Notes: generated by a model not told the origin, from the sequence alone. 14,056 bases of DNA from DATDMG01 sp036518955 (GCA_036518955.1 DATDMG010000543.1:1-14056), one strand, 5' to 3'; shown: positions 1 through 7,216, counted from the first letter of the stretch. Translations and numbers: made by a program.

Positions 1-588
1 ATCGCGATGGCGGTCACCCGGGACGGGATCCCGATCCGGTGCTGGACCTTCCCCGGCGACGAGGCCGACACCGCGATCATCCGACGGGTCAAGGACGACC
101 TGACCGGCTGGAACCTGCACCGCCTGGTCTGGGTCGCTGACCGCGGGTTCGCCTCCGCGACCAGCCGGGCCTACCTGACCAAGAGCGGCGGGCACGACAT
201 CCACGCCGAGATCCACGCCGAGAAACTGCGGCACACCAACCGCGAGGCCGCCGCGGCACTGGCCCGCCCCGGCCGGTACAAGACGGTGGCCGGGAACCTG
301 CGGGTCAAGGAGGTCCACGTCGCTCCCGGCGGTGACGGCGACGGGGACGAGGGGGCCAGGGCGGTCCGGTTCGTGGTCTGCCACAACCCCGACCAGGCCG
401 ACCGCGACGCCGCCGTGCGCACCAACCTGATCGACCACCTGTCCGGGCTGATCGACGGGTCGGACACCTGGACCGCCCGCCGCCGTGACGAACTGGTCGC
501 CACCCTGAAGGGCAAGCCGGGCCTGCGCCGCTACCTCCGCCGCACCACCTCCGGCCTCCTGCGCATCGACCGAGCCACCGCCAAGCGA
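1..588 (+). pseudogene. IS1634-family transposase, internal fragment (3' truncated)
   Basis: The reading frame is open from the first base (first ATG at 7), so the true start lies before the window. The protein resembles the central part of IS1634-type (IS4 superfamily, DDE) transposases. An early segment reads AVTRDGIPIRCW; the second catalytic aspartate sits in WVADRGF (D at 139-141); later come FVVCHNPDQADRDAAVR and LLRIDRATAK. Similarity stops at about 575-588. The C-terminal part that would carry the third catalytic acidic residue is missing, and the frame runs without a stop to 942 through the out-of-frame sequence of the next gene. The fragment cannot be an active transposase. The family call rests on recalled motifs and is fairly secure; the exact breakpoint is uncertain by a few codons. 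Confidence 0.8.
199..222 (+). repeat. 12-bp perfect tandem duplication inside the transposase
   Basis: The 12-mer ATCCACGCCGAG occurs twice in direct succession (199-210 and 211-222), giving IHAEIHAE in the protein. Related IS1634 transposases usually have a single GEKLR-type segment here. It keeps the frame and looks like a replication-slippage duplication. Confidence 0.85.
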
Positions 589-1606
589 CGCGACCGGTCG
601 GCCCGTTCGCCTCGTCGGCGTCAACCTGTCCGGGAGCGAGTACGCGTGCATCGAGGGCTTCGGCATGTCCGACACCCCCGACGGGATGATCCCCTCGGAC
701 CGGATGGTGGCAGCCATGGCGGCCTGGCGGGGCGCGAACACCGTCCGGGTGCCGCTGAACGAGCAGTGCTGGCTGGGGCTGGCCGGCGTCAAGCCCGAGT
801 ACGCGGGAGCGCCCTACCGGCAGGCCATCGCCGCGCTGGTCTCCCGGCTGACGGCCCACGGATTCGTGACGATCCTGGACCTGCACCGGAGCGCGCCAGG
901 CTCGGCGGCGTCGCGCGAGCAGGAGCAGATGCCCGACCGTGACCACAGCCCGCAGTTCTGGGCCTCGGTGGCCGGCACCTTCGGGCCCGACCCCTCGGTC
1001 GTGTTCGACCTGTTCAACGAGCCGTTCCCCTACCAGGAGCAGGGCAGCGCCCGGGCCTGGGACTGCTGGCGGGACGGCGGGTGCTCGTTGACCTCCACCA
1101 ACTCCGGCAGCAGCTACACCGCCGCCGGCATGCGCGAGCTGGTCGACGCGGTCCGATCCACCGGCGCGCGCAACATCCTGCTGCTGAGCGGGATCTACTG
1201 GGCGGAGGACCTGACGCGCTGGCTGCAGGAACGCCCCGCCGACCCGGCGGGGCAGGTCGCCGCCTCGGTGCACCTCTACTCGTTCAACTCCTGTTCGACG
1301 ACCCGCTGCTATGACCGCGAGCTCGCGCCGGTCGCCGCGCAGGTGCCCCTGCTCGCCGCCGAACTGGGGCCGGATCTGACCCGTTCGGGCGCCGATCTCG
1401 ACGCCACGTGTCCCCCGGGCTACGTCGGGCAGACCGGCTTCTCGGCGCGGACCGTGGACTGGCTGGGTGCGCACGGAGCCGGCTGGGTGGCCTGGGCCTG
1501 GACGCCGTCGGGCGACTGCTGGGCGCTGACCTCCGACTGGAGCGGCACGCCCACACCCCGATGGGGACGTCTCCTGCGGGGCGAGCTGGCCGCTGTCCAC
1601 CGCTGA
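584..1606 (+). CDS. GH5-type glycoside hydrolase (cellulase-like), 5'-truncated
   Basis: The frame reads as a GH5 (cellulase superfamily, TIM barrel) catalytic domain starting near 584 with DATGRPVRLVGVNLSG, the usual first strand. No in-frame start codon exists there; the first ATG is at 665, inside the domain, so the signal peptide and true start are lost at the junction with the upstream transposase fragment. Visible motifs are the DLHRSAPG strand, the acid/base glutamate in LFNEPF (codon 1019-1021), and a probable nucleophile glutamate in LAAELG (codon 1361-1363). A late aromatic segment, GWVAWAWTPSGDCW, is typical of the last barrel strand. Five or more cysteines fit an originally secreted protein. 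GH5 enzymes hydrolyse beta-1,4-glucans or mannans outside the cell. As it stands it probably gives no exported enzyme. It ends 24 bp from a convergent gene. Substrate cannot be assigned. Confidence 0.75.
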   Translation, partial: SDATGRPVRLVGVNLSGSEYACIEGFGMSDTPDGMIPSDRMVAAMAAWRGANTVRVPLNEQCWLGLAGVKPEYAGAPYRQAIAALVSRLTAHGFVTILDLHRSAPGSAASREQEQMPDRDHSPQFWASVAGTFGPDPSVVFDLFNEPFPYQEQGSARAWDCWRDGGCSLTSTNSGSSYTAAGMRELVDAVRSTGARNILLLSGIYWAEDLTRWLQERPADPAGQVAASVHLYSFNSCSTTRCYDRELAPVAAQVPLLAAELGPDLTRSGADLDATCPPGYVGQTGFSARTVDWLGAHGAGWVAWAWTPSGDCWALTSDWSGTPTPRWGRLLRGELAAVHR

Positions 1607-1630
1607 CCCCGCCGGTGGGCAGGCCCGACG

Positions 1631-2360
1631 TCACTGCCGGGCCCGGCAGGGGCCGCACCGCAGGTTCGCCTGGATCGTCACCGTCCGGAAGCTCATGTCC
1701 CATAGGTCCGCAAACAGCAATCTCCCCGCCAGTGGTCGGCCAGCGCCGGTGAGCACCTTGACGACCTCGGCAGCCGGCCGTCCCGACGACGGCTCCGAGC
1801 ACCCGGAACCCCGGTGGCTGCCAGTGCGGGTCGGCCGCCGGGAACAGGCACCGCCAGCACGGCCCTCCGGGCAGGTAGGTGGTGAGCTGCAGCTGGGTGC
1901 CGTCCATCGCGGCGATCACCTCGGGGAGGGCTGCGTCGCGGCACATCGTGCCGAGCAGGTGGCGCTCGGGGAAGTTGTGCCGGGCGTCCAGCACGATGTC
2001 CGCCCGGGAGAGCAGGTGCGGCACCTCGTCGTCCGCGATCGCCCGGTCGTGGGCCTCGACCCGGACGCCGGGAGGGTGCCGGCGCAGGGTGCGTTTCGCC
2101 GCGGCGACGCGCGGCCGGCCCACGTCGTCCGGTTGCATCAGGGTCTGCCGGTTGAGGTCCGGCCACTCCAGGTCGCCGGGGTGGACGAGGACCAGCCGGC
2201 CGATCCCCGCCGCCGCCAGGTACGTGGCGGCGGCGTCGCCGAGGCCACCGATCCCCGCCACCAGCACAGTGGCCGCCGCGAGCCGCTTCTGCTCGGCCGG
2301 CCCCAGGCCGGGCTGTCCGAGCTGGCGGTCGTACAGGGCGGACGGCGCGGCCACGGTCAC
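1631..2360 (-). pseudogene. ThiF/MoeB/HesA-like adenylyltransferase with one frameshift
   Basis: This is an E1-like enzyme of the ThiF/MoeB/HesA family, which adenylates the C-terminal glycine of a ubiquitin-like sulfur-carrier protein (ThiS/MoaD type). The GTG start (2360) overlaps the ferredoxin stop by 4 bp (GTGA). Seen in order: nucleotide-binding GIGGLG (residues 36-41), DLNRQ with the arginine finger (69-72), LDARHNFPERHLL (125-136) and the first zinc CxxC (C168, C171). At about 1766-1775 the frame breaks after VVGTAGC. A frame shifted by one base then continues perfectly as AEVVKVLTGAGRPLAGRLL and ends with the second zinc pair CGPC just before TGA at 1631-1633. All four zinc cysteines therefore survive on either side of one indel. 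It may be a young pseudogene or a sequencing error; without correction the protein reads through to unrelated sequence. Confidence 0.78.
1634..1649. repeat. 16-bp perfect palindrome at a convergent gene end
   Basis: CTGCCGGGCCCGGCAG equals its own reverse complement. It lies in the last codons of the ThiF-like gene and 28 bp past the GH5 stop, between convergent genes. It has no spacer loop and no T-tract, so a terminator role is only possible, not shown. Confidence 0.6.
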
Positions 2361-2680
2361 TCCGCCGTGGCAGTGGCGGCGGCACGGACGATGTCCGCGT
2401 CGTGCGCGATCCGGCCCAGTGCGCCGGCCCCACCGGGCGTGCCGAGCTCGGAGAAGAAGTCGGCGTTCGCTGCGGTGAAGGCACGCCACTTCTTGGGCAC
2501 GTCGAGCTGGGAGAACACCGCCTCCGCCGGGCAGACGGGCTCGCAGGCACCACAGTCGACGCACTCGTCGGGATGGATGTAGAGCATCCGCTCTCCCTCG
2601 TAGATGCAGTCGACAGGGCAGGCCGCCGCACAGGCCTTGTCCATCACATCGAGACACGGCGCGGTGATCACATAGGTCAT
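2357..2680 (-). CDS. fdxA: 7Fe-type ferredoxin (3Fe-4S/4Fe-4S), FdxA-like
   Basis: A 107-residue soluble low-potential electron carrier. Cysteines are C9, C17, C21, C25, C40, C43, C46 and C50, the pattern of 7Fe ferredoxins such as Azotobacter FdI. By that precedent C9, C17 and C50 would hold the 3Fe-4S cluster, C21, C40, C43 and C46 the 4Fe-4S cluster, and C25 (in PVDCIYEG) would be free. The length and the post-cluster tail (KKWRAFTAANADFF) match actinobacterial FdxA. The start is supported by GAGGAG at 2687-2692, six bases upstream of the ATG. The stop overlaps the GTG of the ThiF-like gene, so the two form a coupled pair. Only about 80 bp separate its start from a transposase remnant, so the native promoter and upstream operon partners are probably gone. 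Its redox partner is unknown. Confidence 0.9.
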   Translation of the reverse strand: MTYVITAPCLDVMDKACAAACPVDCIYEGERMLYIHPDECVDCGACEPVCPAEAVFSQLDVPKKWRAFTAANADFFSELGTPGGAGALGRIAHDADIVRAAATATAE

Positions 2681-2763
2681 GGTGAGCTCCTCGAGGCACG
2701 CCGGGCCGGGCGAGGGGAGGGCCGGCGACGTGAGGGTGGGGTGGGCAGGGGGGTCAGCGGGAC

Positions 2764-3430
2764 GGTCCAGGCGTCGCTGCCCTGACCCAGGCGGCGGCCC
2801 GGGACACCGAGACGTTCTACACCGACCCGTCCCGGGACCTGCCCGAGGCCGACCCGCGGGACGCGGTTGCGATCACGGTGGACGGCCTGGCCGCATCGAT
2901 CGTGCGGGACATCCCCACGGTGATCGCGGCCGGGTTCGACGAGGCCGAACGTCGCGACCCGGGCCATGCCCGGTCCTGGGTCGGTCTGGTCGACGGGAAC
3001 CTCACCCAGATCGACGCGATCACCGCCGAGGCCGCCCGCCGGCACGTCGAGGGTCACCGTCCTGGTGGACTACTGGTATCTGCACGTGTCGGGCCACGTG
3101 TGGGACGCGGCCAAGGCGTTCTTCGACACCCAGACCACCACCGGGATGGCGCTGGCCCGCGCCTGGGTCCACGCCCGGAACCGGATGATCCTTCACGGAG
3201 GTGCCCTGGAGGTCGCAGACCGGATCCGGGCCCGAATCCGCACCTCCAAACTGACTGAGGCACAACGCAAATCGGCGATGGCGGCGGCGTACCTGACCAA
3301 CAAGGCGCCATACCTGGACTACCCGACCGCTCTGGCCCGTGGCTGGCCGGTCGCGACCGGGGTCATCGAGGGAAGCTGCCGCTACGCCGTCCAGGATCGT
3401 CTCGGGGTGACCGGGGCCCGGCCCCCATCG
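2764..3430 (+). pseudogene. ISKra4-family transposase remnant, frameshifted and truncated
   Basis: Two reading frames together give an ISKra4-type transposase. The first frame (about 2764-3050) reads TETFYTDPSRDLPEAD, AITVDGLAASIV and SWVGLVDGN. After about 3040-3060 the next frame continues as TVLVDYWYLHVSGHVWDAAK, then AAYLTNKAPYLDYPTALARG and GWPVATGVIEGSCRYAVQDR, which are family hallmarks. The aspartates in VDG and LVDY and the glutamate in VIEG are candidate catalytic residues. Homology ends near 3420-3430 (VTGARP), short of the usual C-terminus, and no native start is seen. The element is therefore broken in at least three ways. It sits head-to-head with the ferredoxin gene and probably removed that operon's upstream part. 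Confidence 0.8.
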
Positions 3431-3799
3431 AACTGGACCCCGCGGCATGATCACCAGGTGAGCGCACCCCAACCTCACCCGCAGCTCACTCCTGGAAACT
3501 CACACCCTCCTGCGTGTGCCTTCATGCGGCTTCGTCCAGTGGGCTCCGGCTGTTGGATGGTCACAATTTCCAATGGGATTGCGCCTGGTTCGGCGCCCGT
3601 CCTCGTCGTCTTCGTCGTCCCCCCTCGATCTCCTGAGCGCGGGGACGACGTTAGCCGGTCGGCGATCACTGAGCCAGGGCTTCTGCCAGCTCCGTGCGCA
3701 CCGCGTTCCTCCCCGAAGGGCAGCTGTCCGCTTGCGACGGGACGCACCATCTATCGGGCCCGTACCGGGCGCGCCCCGTCGGCCTGCGCTTGGTGGCCG
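3431..3799. other. Non-coding junction region between two gene fragments
   Basis: No frame here resembles a known protein. The stretch holds an imperfect inverted repeat (3454-3495), a short hairpin GCGCC-6 nt-GGCGC (3581-3596) and a pyrimidine-rich CGTC-like run (about 3599-3628). It is more AT-containing than its surroundings around 3560-3580. It probably contains IS end sequence and a recombination junction, but no boundary could be fixed. Confidence 0.5.
3454..3495. repeat. Imperfect inverted repeat after the ISKra4 remnant
   Basis: CCAGG+TGAGC (3454-3463) pairs with GCTCA, a 2-nt bulge, and CCTGG (3484-3495) across a 20-nt loop. It directly follows the ISKra4 remnant and could be a terminator-like stem or part of an IS end. 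No flanking target duplication was identified. Confidence 0.4.
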
Positions 3800-4210
3800 C
3801 GCGGATCAGCGCTCGCGGGGGCACCGCGACTGGGCCTGATCGGGACGGGCGTCGCCATGCTCGCCGCGGTCAGCGTCAACGCCGTCGTGGCCCGGTGGTT
3901 CCTGCGTCGCGCGGTGGCCCAGGTCCGGGTCGGCCGCCGGCCGCCGCCGCGCCTGGCCTACCTGGCACGCATGACGCGGGTCGGCGTCCCGACGGCGGGC
4001 ATGGTTCTGATCAAGTTCGGCACGCTGGGGGTGCTCGCGTACACCGGGGCACGCCGGGGTCCTGTGGTGGCCGCGGCGCACAGCATCGGCGAGTCGATGG
4101 TGCGGCTGACCTTCACGGCGGCCGTGGCGCCGGGGCTGCTCGCCATCCTGGTCGTGCTGACCGCACCGCACGGCCTTTGGGGGCTGATCACCCGCGGCCG
4201 GTTCGAGTTG
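3800..4210 (+). pseudogene. MATE-like multidrug/flippase transporter fragment
   Basis: One frame shows alternating hydrophobic segments resembling the middle of a MATE-family exporter. A segment around LGLIGTGVAMLAAVSVNAVV is followed by a basic linker and then by VGVPTAGMVLIKFGTLGVLA and VVAAAHSIGESMVRL, similar to the family's VPxxxxxxxE/K and AAHxI motifs. Only about three or four membrane segments remain of the usual twelve. There is no plausible start, and after about 4150 the similarity fades before a stop at 4256-4258. It is judged non-functional. The family call is moderate because it rests on a short, compositionally biased stretch. Confidence 0.5.
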
Positions 4211-4274
4211 TTCCTGGTCGGCTATCGAGTCCGAGGGCATGTCCGCCCGGACGGGTGACGCCCTTTGTGGATCT

Positions 4275-4302
4275 ACGACAGTGGGCGTTCGCTCGGTATG
4301 CT
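4275..4302 (+). promoter_or_regulatory. Candidate promoter of a leaderless AraC-family mRNA
   Basis: ACGACA (4275-4280) and TATGCT (4297-4302) are separated by 16 bp and match the -35 and -10 consensus at 4/6 and about 5/6 positions. Transcription starting about seven bases after the -10 would begin at or next to the ATG at 4309. No Shine-Dalgarno precedes that ATG, so a leaderless transcript, common in actinobacteria, fits. Confidence 0.4.
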
Positions 4303-4308
4303 CGCGAT

Positions 4309-5277
4309 ATGATGAAGGTCACGTTCGCGGCTCCCTCCGCGTTCACGACCGTCGGGCTGCCTGAGCAGCAGCGCGTGGAGCTGTGGGAGAGCCACAACGC
4401 CAACGCGCTGATCGGGCTGCGCTGCCGATCGCTGACCTCGTCGGTGCTCGAGGCCACCGAGATCAACCTTCAGCTCGACCGCCTGCACCTCGCCCGGGTG
4501 CGGGGCACCTCGCACGTGGTCGAGCGCGACCAGAGCATGATCCGCAGCCGGCCCACGGACGCCGTCGCGCTGTTCTTCAGCCTGGCCGGAGAGGCGTTCT
4601 TCTACCATGACGACGGCGTGCGGACGGTCCAGCCCGGGCAACTGCTGGTGTGCGACGCGGACCGGCCGTTCATGCGTGGCTTCTCGCAGGGGCTGGAGGA
4701 ACTCGTGCTGAAGATCCCCCGGGAGGTCTTCGCGGAGGCCACCGGCGTGCAGCAGGTGACCCGGCCGCTGGTTGTCCGGTTCGCGGACGGGGCGAACGCG
4801 ATGGCGCACGCGCTGGCCGCCCAGGTGGGCGCTGCGGCGCGGACCGAGGACCCGCGCCCTGCAGACGAGCCGGCACTGCTCAATCTGGTGGCTGGGCTGA
4901 TGGGCAACGACTCGGCGGAGCCGTCCGGCGTGCACCGGAAGGCGGCGAAGGCCTACATCGACCGGCACTTCCGCGACCCGCGGTTGTCCGCCGGCCAGGT
5001 CTGCGCGGCGATCGGGATCAGCGGCCGGCACCTGTCCCGGATCTTCGCCGAGGCCGGCACCAGCTTGCCCAAGTACGTGCTCGATTGCCGGCTGGAAGCG
5101 GCGCATGCCCTGCTCCAACGGCCCGAGGCCGCTGCCATGAAGATCGCCACCATCGCCCTCGAGTGCGGGTTCACCTCCACGACGTACTTCTCGAATGCCT
5201 TTACCGCCCGCTATGGCGAACGAGCGACGGACGTGCGGCGACGCGCCGTCGTCGCCAGGTCTGTCCGGCGAGACTAG
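4309..5277 (+). CDS. AraC-family transcriptional regulator of the aromatic cluster
   Basis: A 322-residue regulator. The N-terminal half (about residues 20-185) has the beta-rich ligand-binding fold of the AraC_binding_2 type, including ALFFSLAGEAFFYHDDG and VQPGQLLVCDADRPF. The C-terminal half (about 212-315) carries the double helix-turn-helix of AraC/XylS proteins: LSAGQVCAAIGISGRHLSRI for the first HTH, then IATIALECGFTSTTYFSNAF and YGERATDVRRR for the second. ATG 4309 (or 4312) is chosen because the domain begins soon after it, although the frame is open further upstream. It lies 147 bp upstream of and co-directional with the hydroxyquinol genes, so it is inferred to activate them in response to the aromatic substrate or an intermediate. 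The effector is unknown. The final G-x-x-P-x-x-R-type signature is slightly degenerate. Confidence 0.88.
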   Translation: MMKVTFAAPSAFTTVGLPEQQRVELWESHNANALIGLRCRSLTSSVLEATEINLQLDRLHLARVRGTSHVVERDQSMIRSRPTDAVALFFSLAGEAFFYHDDGVRTVQPGQLLVCDADRPFMRGFSQGLEELVLKIPREVFAEATGVQQVTRPLVVRFADGANAMAHALAAQVGAAARTEDPRPADEPALLNLVAGLMGNDSAEPSGVHRKAAKAYIDRHFRDPRLSAGQVCAAIGISGRHLSRIFAEAGTSLPKYVLDCRLEAAHALLQRPEAAAMKIATIALECGFTSTTYFSNAFTARYGERATDVRRRAVVARSVRRD

Positions 5278-5316
5278 CCCGGCGGCTGGTCGGAGCTGCC
5301 AGGATCCGCCAACCTT

Positions 5317-5384
5317 TCGGGTTCACGCCCAGATCGGCGTCACCGGTCGACGCCGTCCGCGAGGGCTACCGACACTCGGGTTCA
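5317..5384. promoter_or_regulatory. Direct 9-bp repeat upstream of the monooxygenase (candidate operator)
   Basis: TCGGGTTCA occurs twice in the same orientation, at 5317-5325 and 5376-5384, in the 147-bp gap between the regulator and the first catabolic gene. AraC-type proteins bind direct half-sites, so these may be its operator. The 59-bp start-to-start distance is longer than for classical adjacent half-sites. The link to the regulator is inference. Confidence 0.35.
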
Positions 5385-5424
5385 GGAGTCGGCAATCGAC
5401 TATCCCCAGTGAGGTGGATACCCC

Positions 5425-7215
5425 ATGCCCGAGTTCGACGACGGTCAGCAGGAGACGCAGCTGCCGGGCGCAATGGTGGAGACGGATGTCCTGATTGTCG
5501 GCTCCGGCCCTGCCGGGTCGGCGGCGGCGCTGTTCCTGTCCACCCTGGGCATTCCGAACATCATGATCACCAAATACCGCTGGACGGCGAACACGCCACG
5601 CGCGCACATCACCAATCAGCGGGCGATGGAGATCTTCCGCGACATGGGCATCGAGGACCAGGTACTGGCCGATGCCACCCCACACGAGCTGGTCGGCGAC
5701 ACGGTCTTCTGCACCTCGATAGCCGGCGAGGAGATCGGCCGGATCCACACCTGGGGGACCAGCCCGGAGCGCGAGGCGGACTACCAGCGCGCCTCTCCCT
5801 GCCTGGTCGTGGACATCCCGCAGACCTACCTGGAGCCGATCCTGGTCCGCAACGCCACCGCCCGGGGAACCCAGTCCCGCTTCTCCACCGAGTACCTCTC
5901 CCACCGCCAGGACGACGACGGCGTGGACGTCGAGGTGCTCGACCGGCTCACCGGCCAGCAGTACACGATCCGGGCCAAGTACCTGATCGGCTGCGACGGG
6001 GCCCGCTCGAAGGTGGCGGCCGACATCGGGCTGCCCTTCGAGGGCGCGCTGGATATCGCGGGCTCGATGAACATCACCTTCAAGGCCGACATCAGCGCGT
6101 ACGTCGGCCACCGCCCCTCGGTGCTGTACTGGGTGATCCAGCCCGGCTCGAACGTCGGCGGCATCGGGGCTGGTCTGGTCCGGATGGTGCGGCCCTGGCA
6201 CGAATGGTTGATCGTCTGGGGCTACGACATCAACGAGGAACCGCCGAAGGTCGACGAGGCGGCCGCGACCCAGATCGTCCGGAATCTGCTCGGGATGCCG
6301 GATCTGGAGGTGGAGATCACCGGCACGTCGCTATGGGGGAACAACGAGATGTACGCCACCCACGCGCAGGAGGGCCGGGTGTTCTGCGCCGGGGACGCCA
6401 TTCACCGGCACCCGCCGAGCAACGGCCTGGGCTCGAACACCTCGATCCAGGACTCCTACAACCTGGCCTGGAAGCTGGCCGCCGTGCTGCGCGGCCAGGC
6501 CGGCCCGGAACTGCTGGAGACCTATTCCGCCGAGCGGGCACCGGTCGCGGAGCGAATCGTCAAGCGCGCCAACAAGTCCAGCCGGGAGTTCGTCGACTTC
6601 TTCGTCGCGCTCGGCATCACCGGCGCGAAGACCGAGGAGGAGATGCGTCGCCAGATCGAGGAGCGCAAGGCGAACACGCCAGAGGGAGCAGCCAAGCGCG
6701 CCGCACTGGTTGCGGCGATGGACCTGAAGCACTACGAGTTCAACGCCCACGGCGTCGACCTCGGGCAGTTCTACCAGTCCTCCGCCGTCGTCCCGGACGG
6801 CAGTACCCTGCCGGAGCCCACCCGTGACCCGGACCTGTACTACCAGCCGTCCACCGTGCCCGGCTCGCACGTCCCGCACGCCTGGGTGGGCGACAGCATG
6901 CGGAAGCTGGCGATCATGGACCTGGCGCCCTACACCGGGTTCACCATCCTCACCGGCATCGCCGGCGAGGCCTGGAAGGCGGCCGCGGACAAGGTGGCGC
7001 ACGACCTCGGTATCGAGCTACGTACGGTGGTGATCGGGCCCGGCCGCGACGTCACCGACCTGTACTACGACTGGGCCAAGCTGCGCGAGGTGGAGGAGAG
7101 CGGGGCGCTGCTGCTGCGGCCCGACAAGCACGTCGGGTGGCGTGCTGCGTCGCTGCCGGAGGACGCCGAGCGGCAGCTGCGCGTGGCCCTGGCCGCGATC
7201 CTGAGCCGGGCCTGA
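5425..7215 (+). CDS. FAD-dependent aromatic monooxygenase (phenol/resorcinol hydroxylase type)
   Basis: A 596-residue class A flavoprotein hydroxylase of the phenol 2-monooxygenase/2,4-dichlorophenol 6-monooxygenase group. Three FAD/NAD(P)H fingerprints are intact: GSGPAG (residues 26-31) in VLIVGSGPAG, the DG motif GCDGARSKV (D191), and the GD motif FCAGDAIHRHPP (D324). A thioredoxin-like C-terminal domain (about 440-596) is typical of this group. ATG 5425 has GAGGTGG eight bases upstream. It starts a run with the next two genes (1-bp gap, then 4-bp overlap). Because those genes degrade hydroxyquinol, the likely job is ring hydroxylation of resorcinol or a similar phenol to hydroxyquinol with O2 and NAD(P)H in the cytoplasm. 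Corynebacterium glutamicum has a comparable gene set for resorcinol. Halophenol or nitrophenol substrates cannot be excluded. Confidence 0.9.
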   Translation: MPEFDDGQQETQLPGAMVETDVLIVGSGPAGSAAALFLSTLGIPNIMITKYRWTANTPRAHITNQRAMEIFRDMGIEDQVLADATPHELVGDTVFCTSIAGEEIGRIHTWGTSPEREADYQRASPCLVVDIPQTYLEPILVRNATARGTQSRFSTEYLSHRQDDDGVDVEVLDRLTGQQYTIRAKYLIGCDGARSKVAADIGLPFEGALDIAGSMNITFKADISAYVGHRPSVLYWVIQPGSNVGGIGAGLVRMVRPWHEWLIVWGYDINEEPPKVDEAAATQIVRNLLGMPDLEVEITGTSLWGNNEMYATHAQEGRVFCAGDAIHRHPPSNGLGSNTSIQDSYNLAWKLAAVLRGQAGPELLETYSAERAPVAERIVKRANKSSREFVDFFVALGITGAKTEEEMRRQIEERKANTPEGAAKRAALVAAMDLKHYEFNAHGVDLGQFYQSSAVVPDGSTLPEPTRDPDLYYQPSTVPGSHVPHAWVGDSMRKLAIMDLAPYTGFTILTGIAGEAWKAAADKVAHDLGIELRTVVIGPGRDVTDLYYDWAKLREVEESGALLLRPDKHVGWRAASLPEDAERQLRVALAAILSRA

Positions 7216-7216
7216 G

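Noticed and set aside
7..942. Single 311-residue protein starting with transposase sequence
   Set aside because: After about 588 it reads the GH5 gene in a wrong, arginine-rich frame; the true signal moves to another frame.
305..1600. 431-residue minus-strand open frame opposite the transposase/GH5 region
   Set aside because: Shadow frame with no recognisable domain; both plus-strand genes there have clear motifs.
1284..2699. 471-residue minus-strand protein containing the ThiF-like domain
   Set aside because: Its first 113 residues read the ferredoxin gene out of frame, and its last part runs past the frameshift through the GH5 antisense strand; only the middle (from 2360) is real.
3599..3628. 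Short CGTC/CTCGTC-like run as a microsatellite or CRISPR-like repeat
   Set aside because: The units are irregular, only a few copies long, with no spacers.
4650..6827. 725-residue plus-strand open frame
   Set aside because: It overlaps the AraC-family and monooxygenase genes in another frame, is rich in R/G/A/P and shows no domain.
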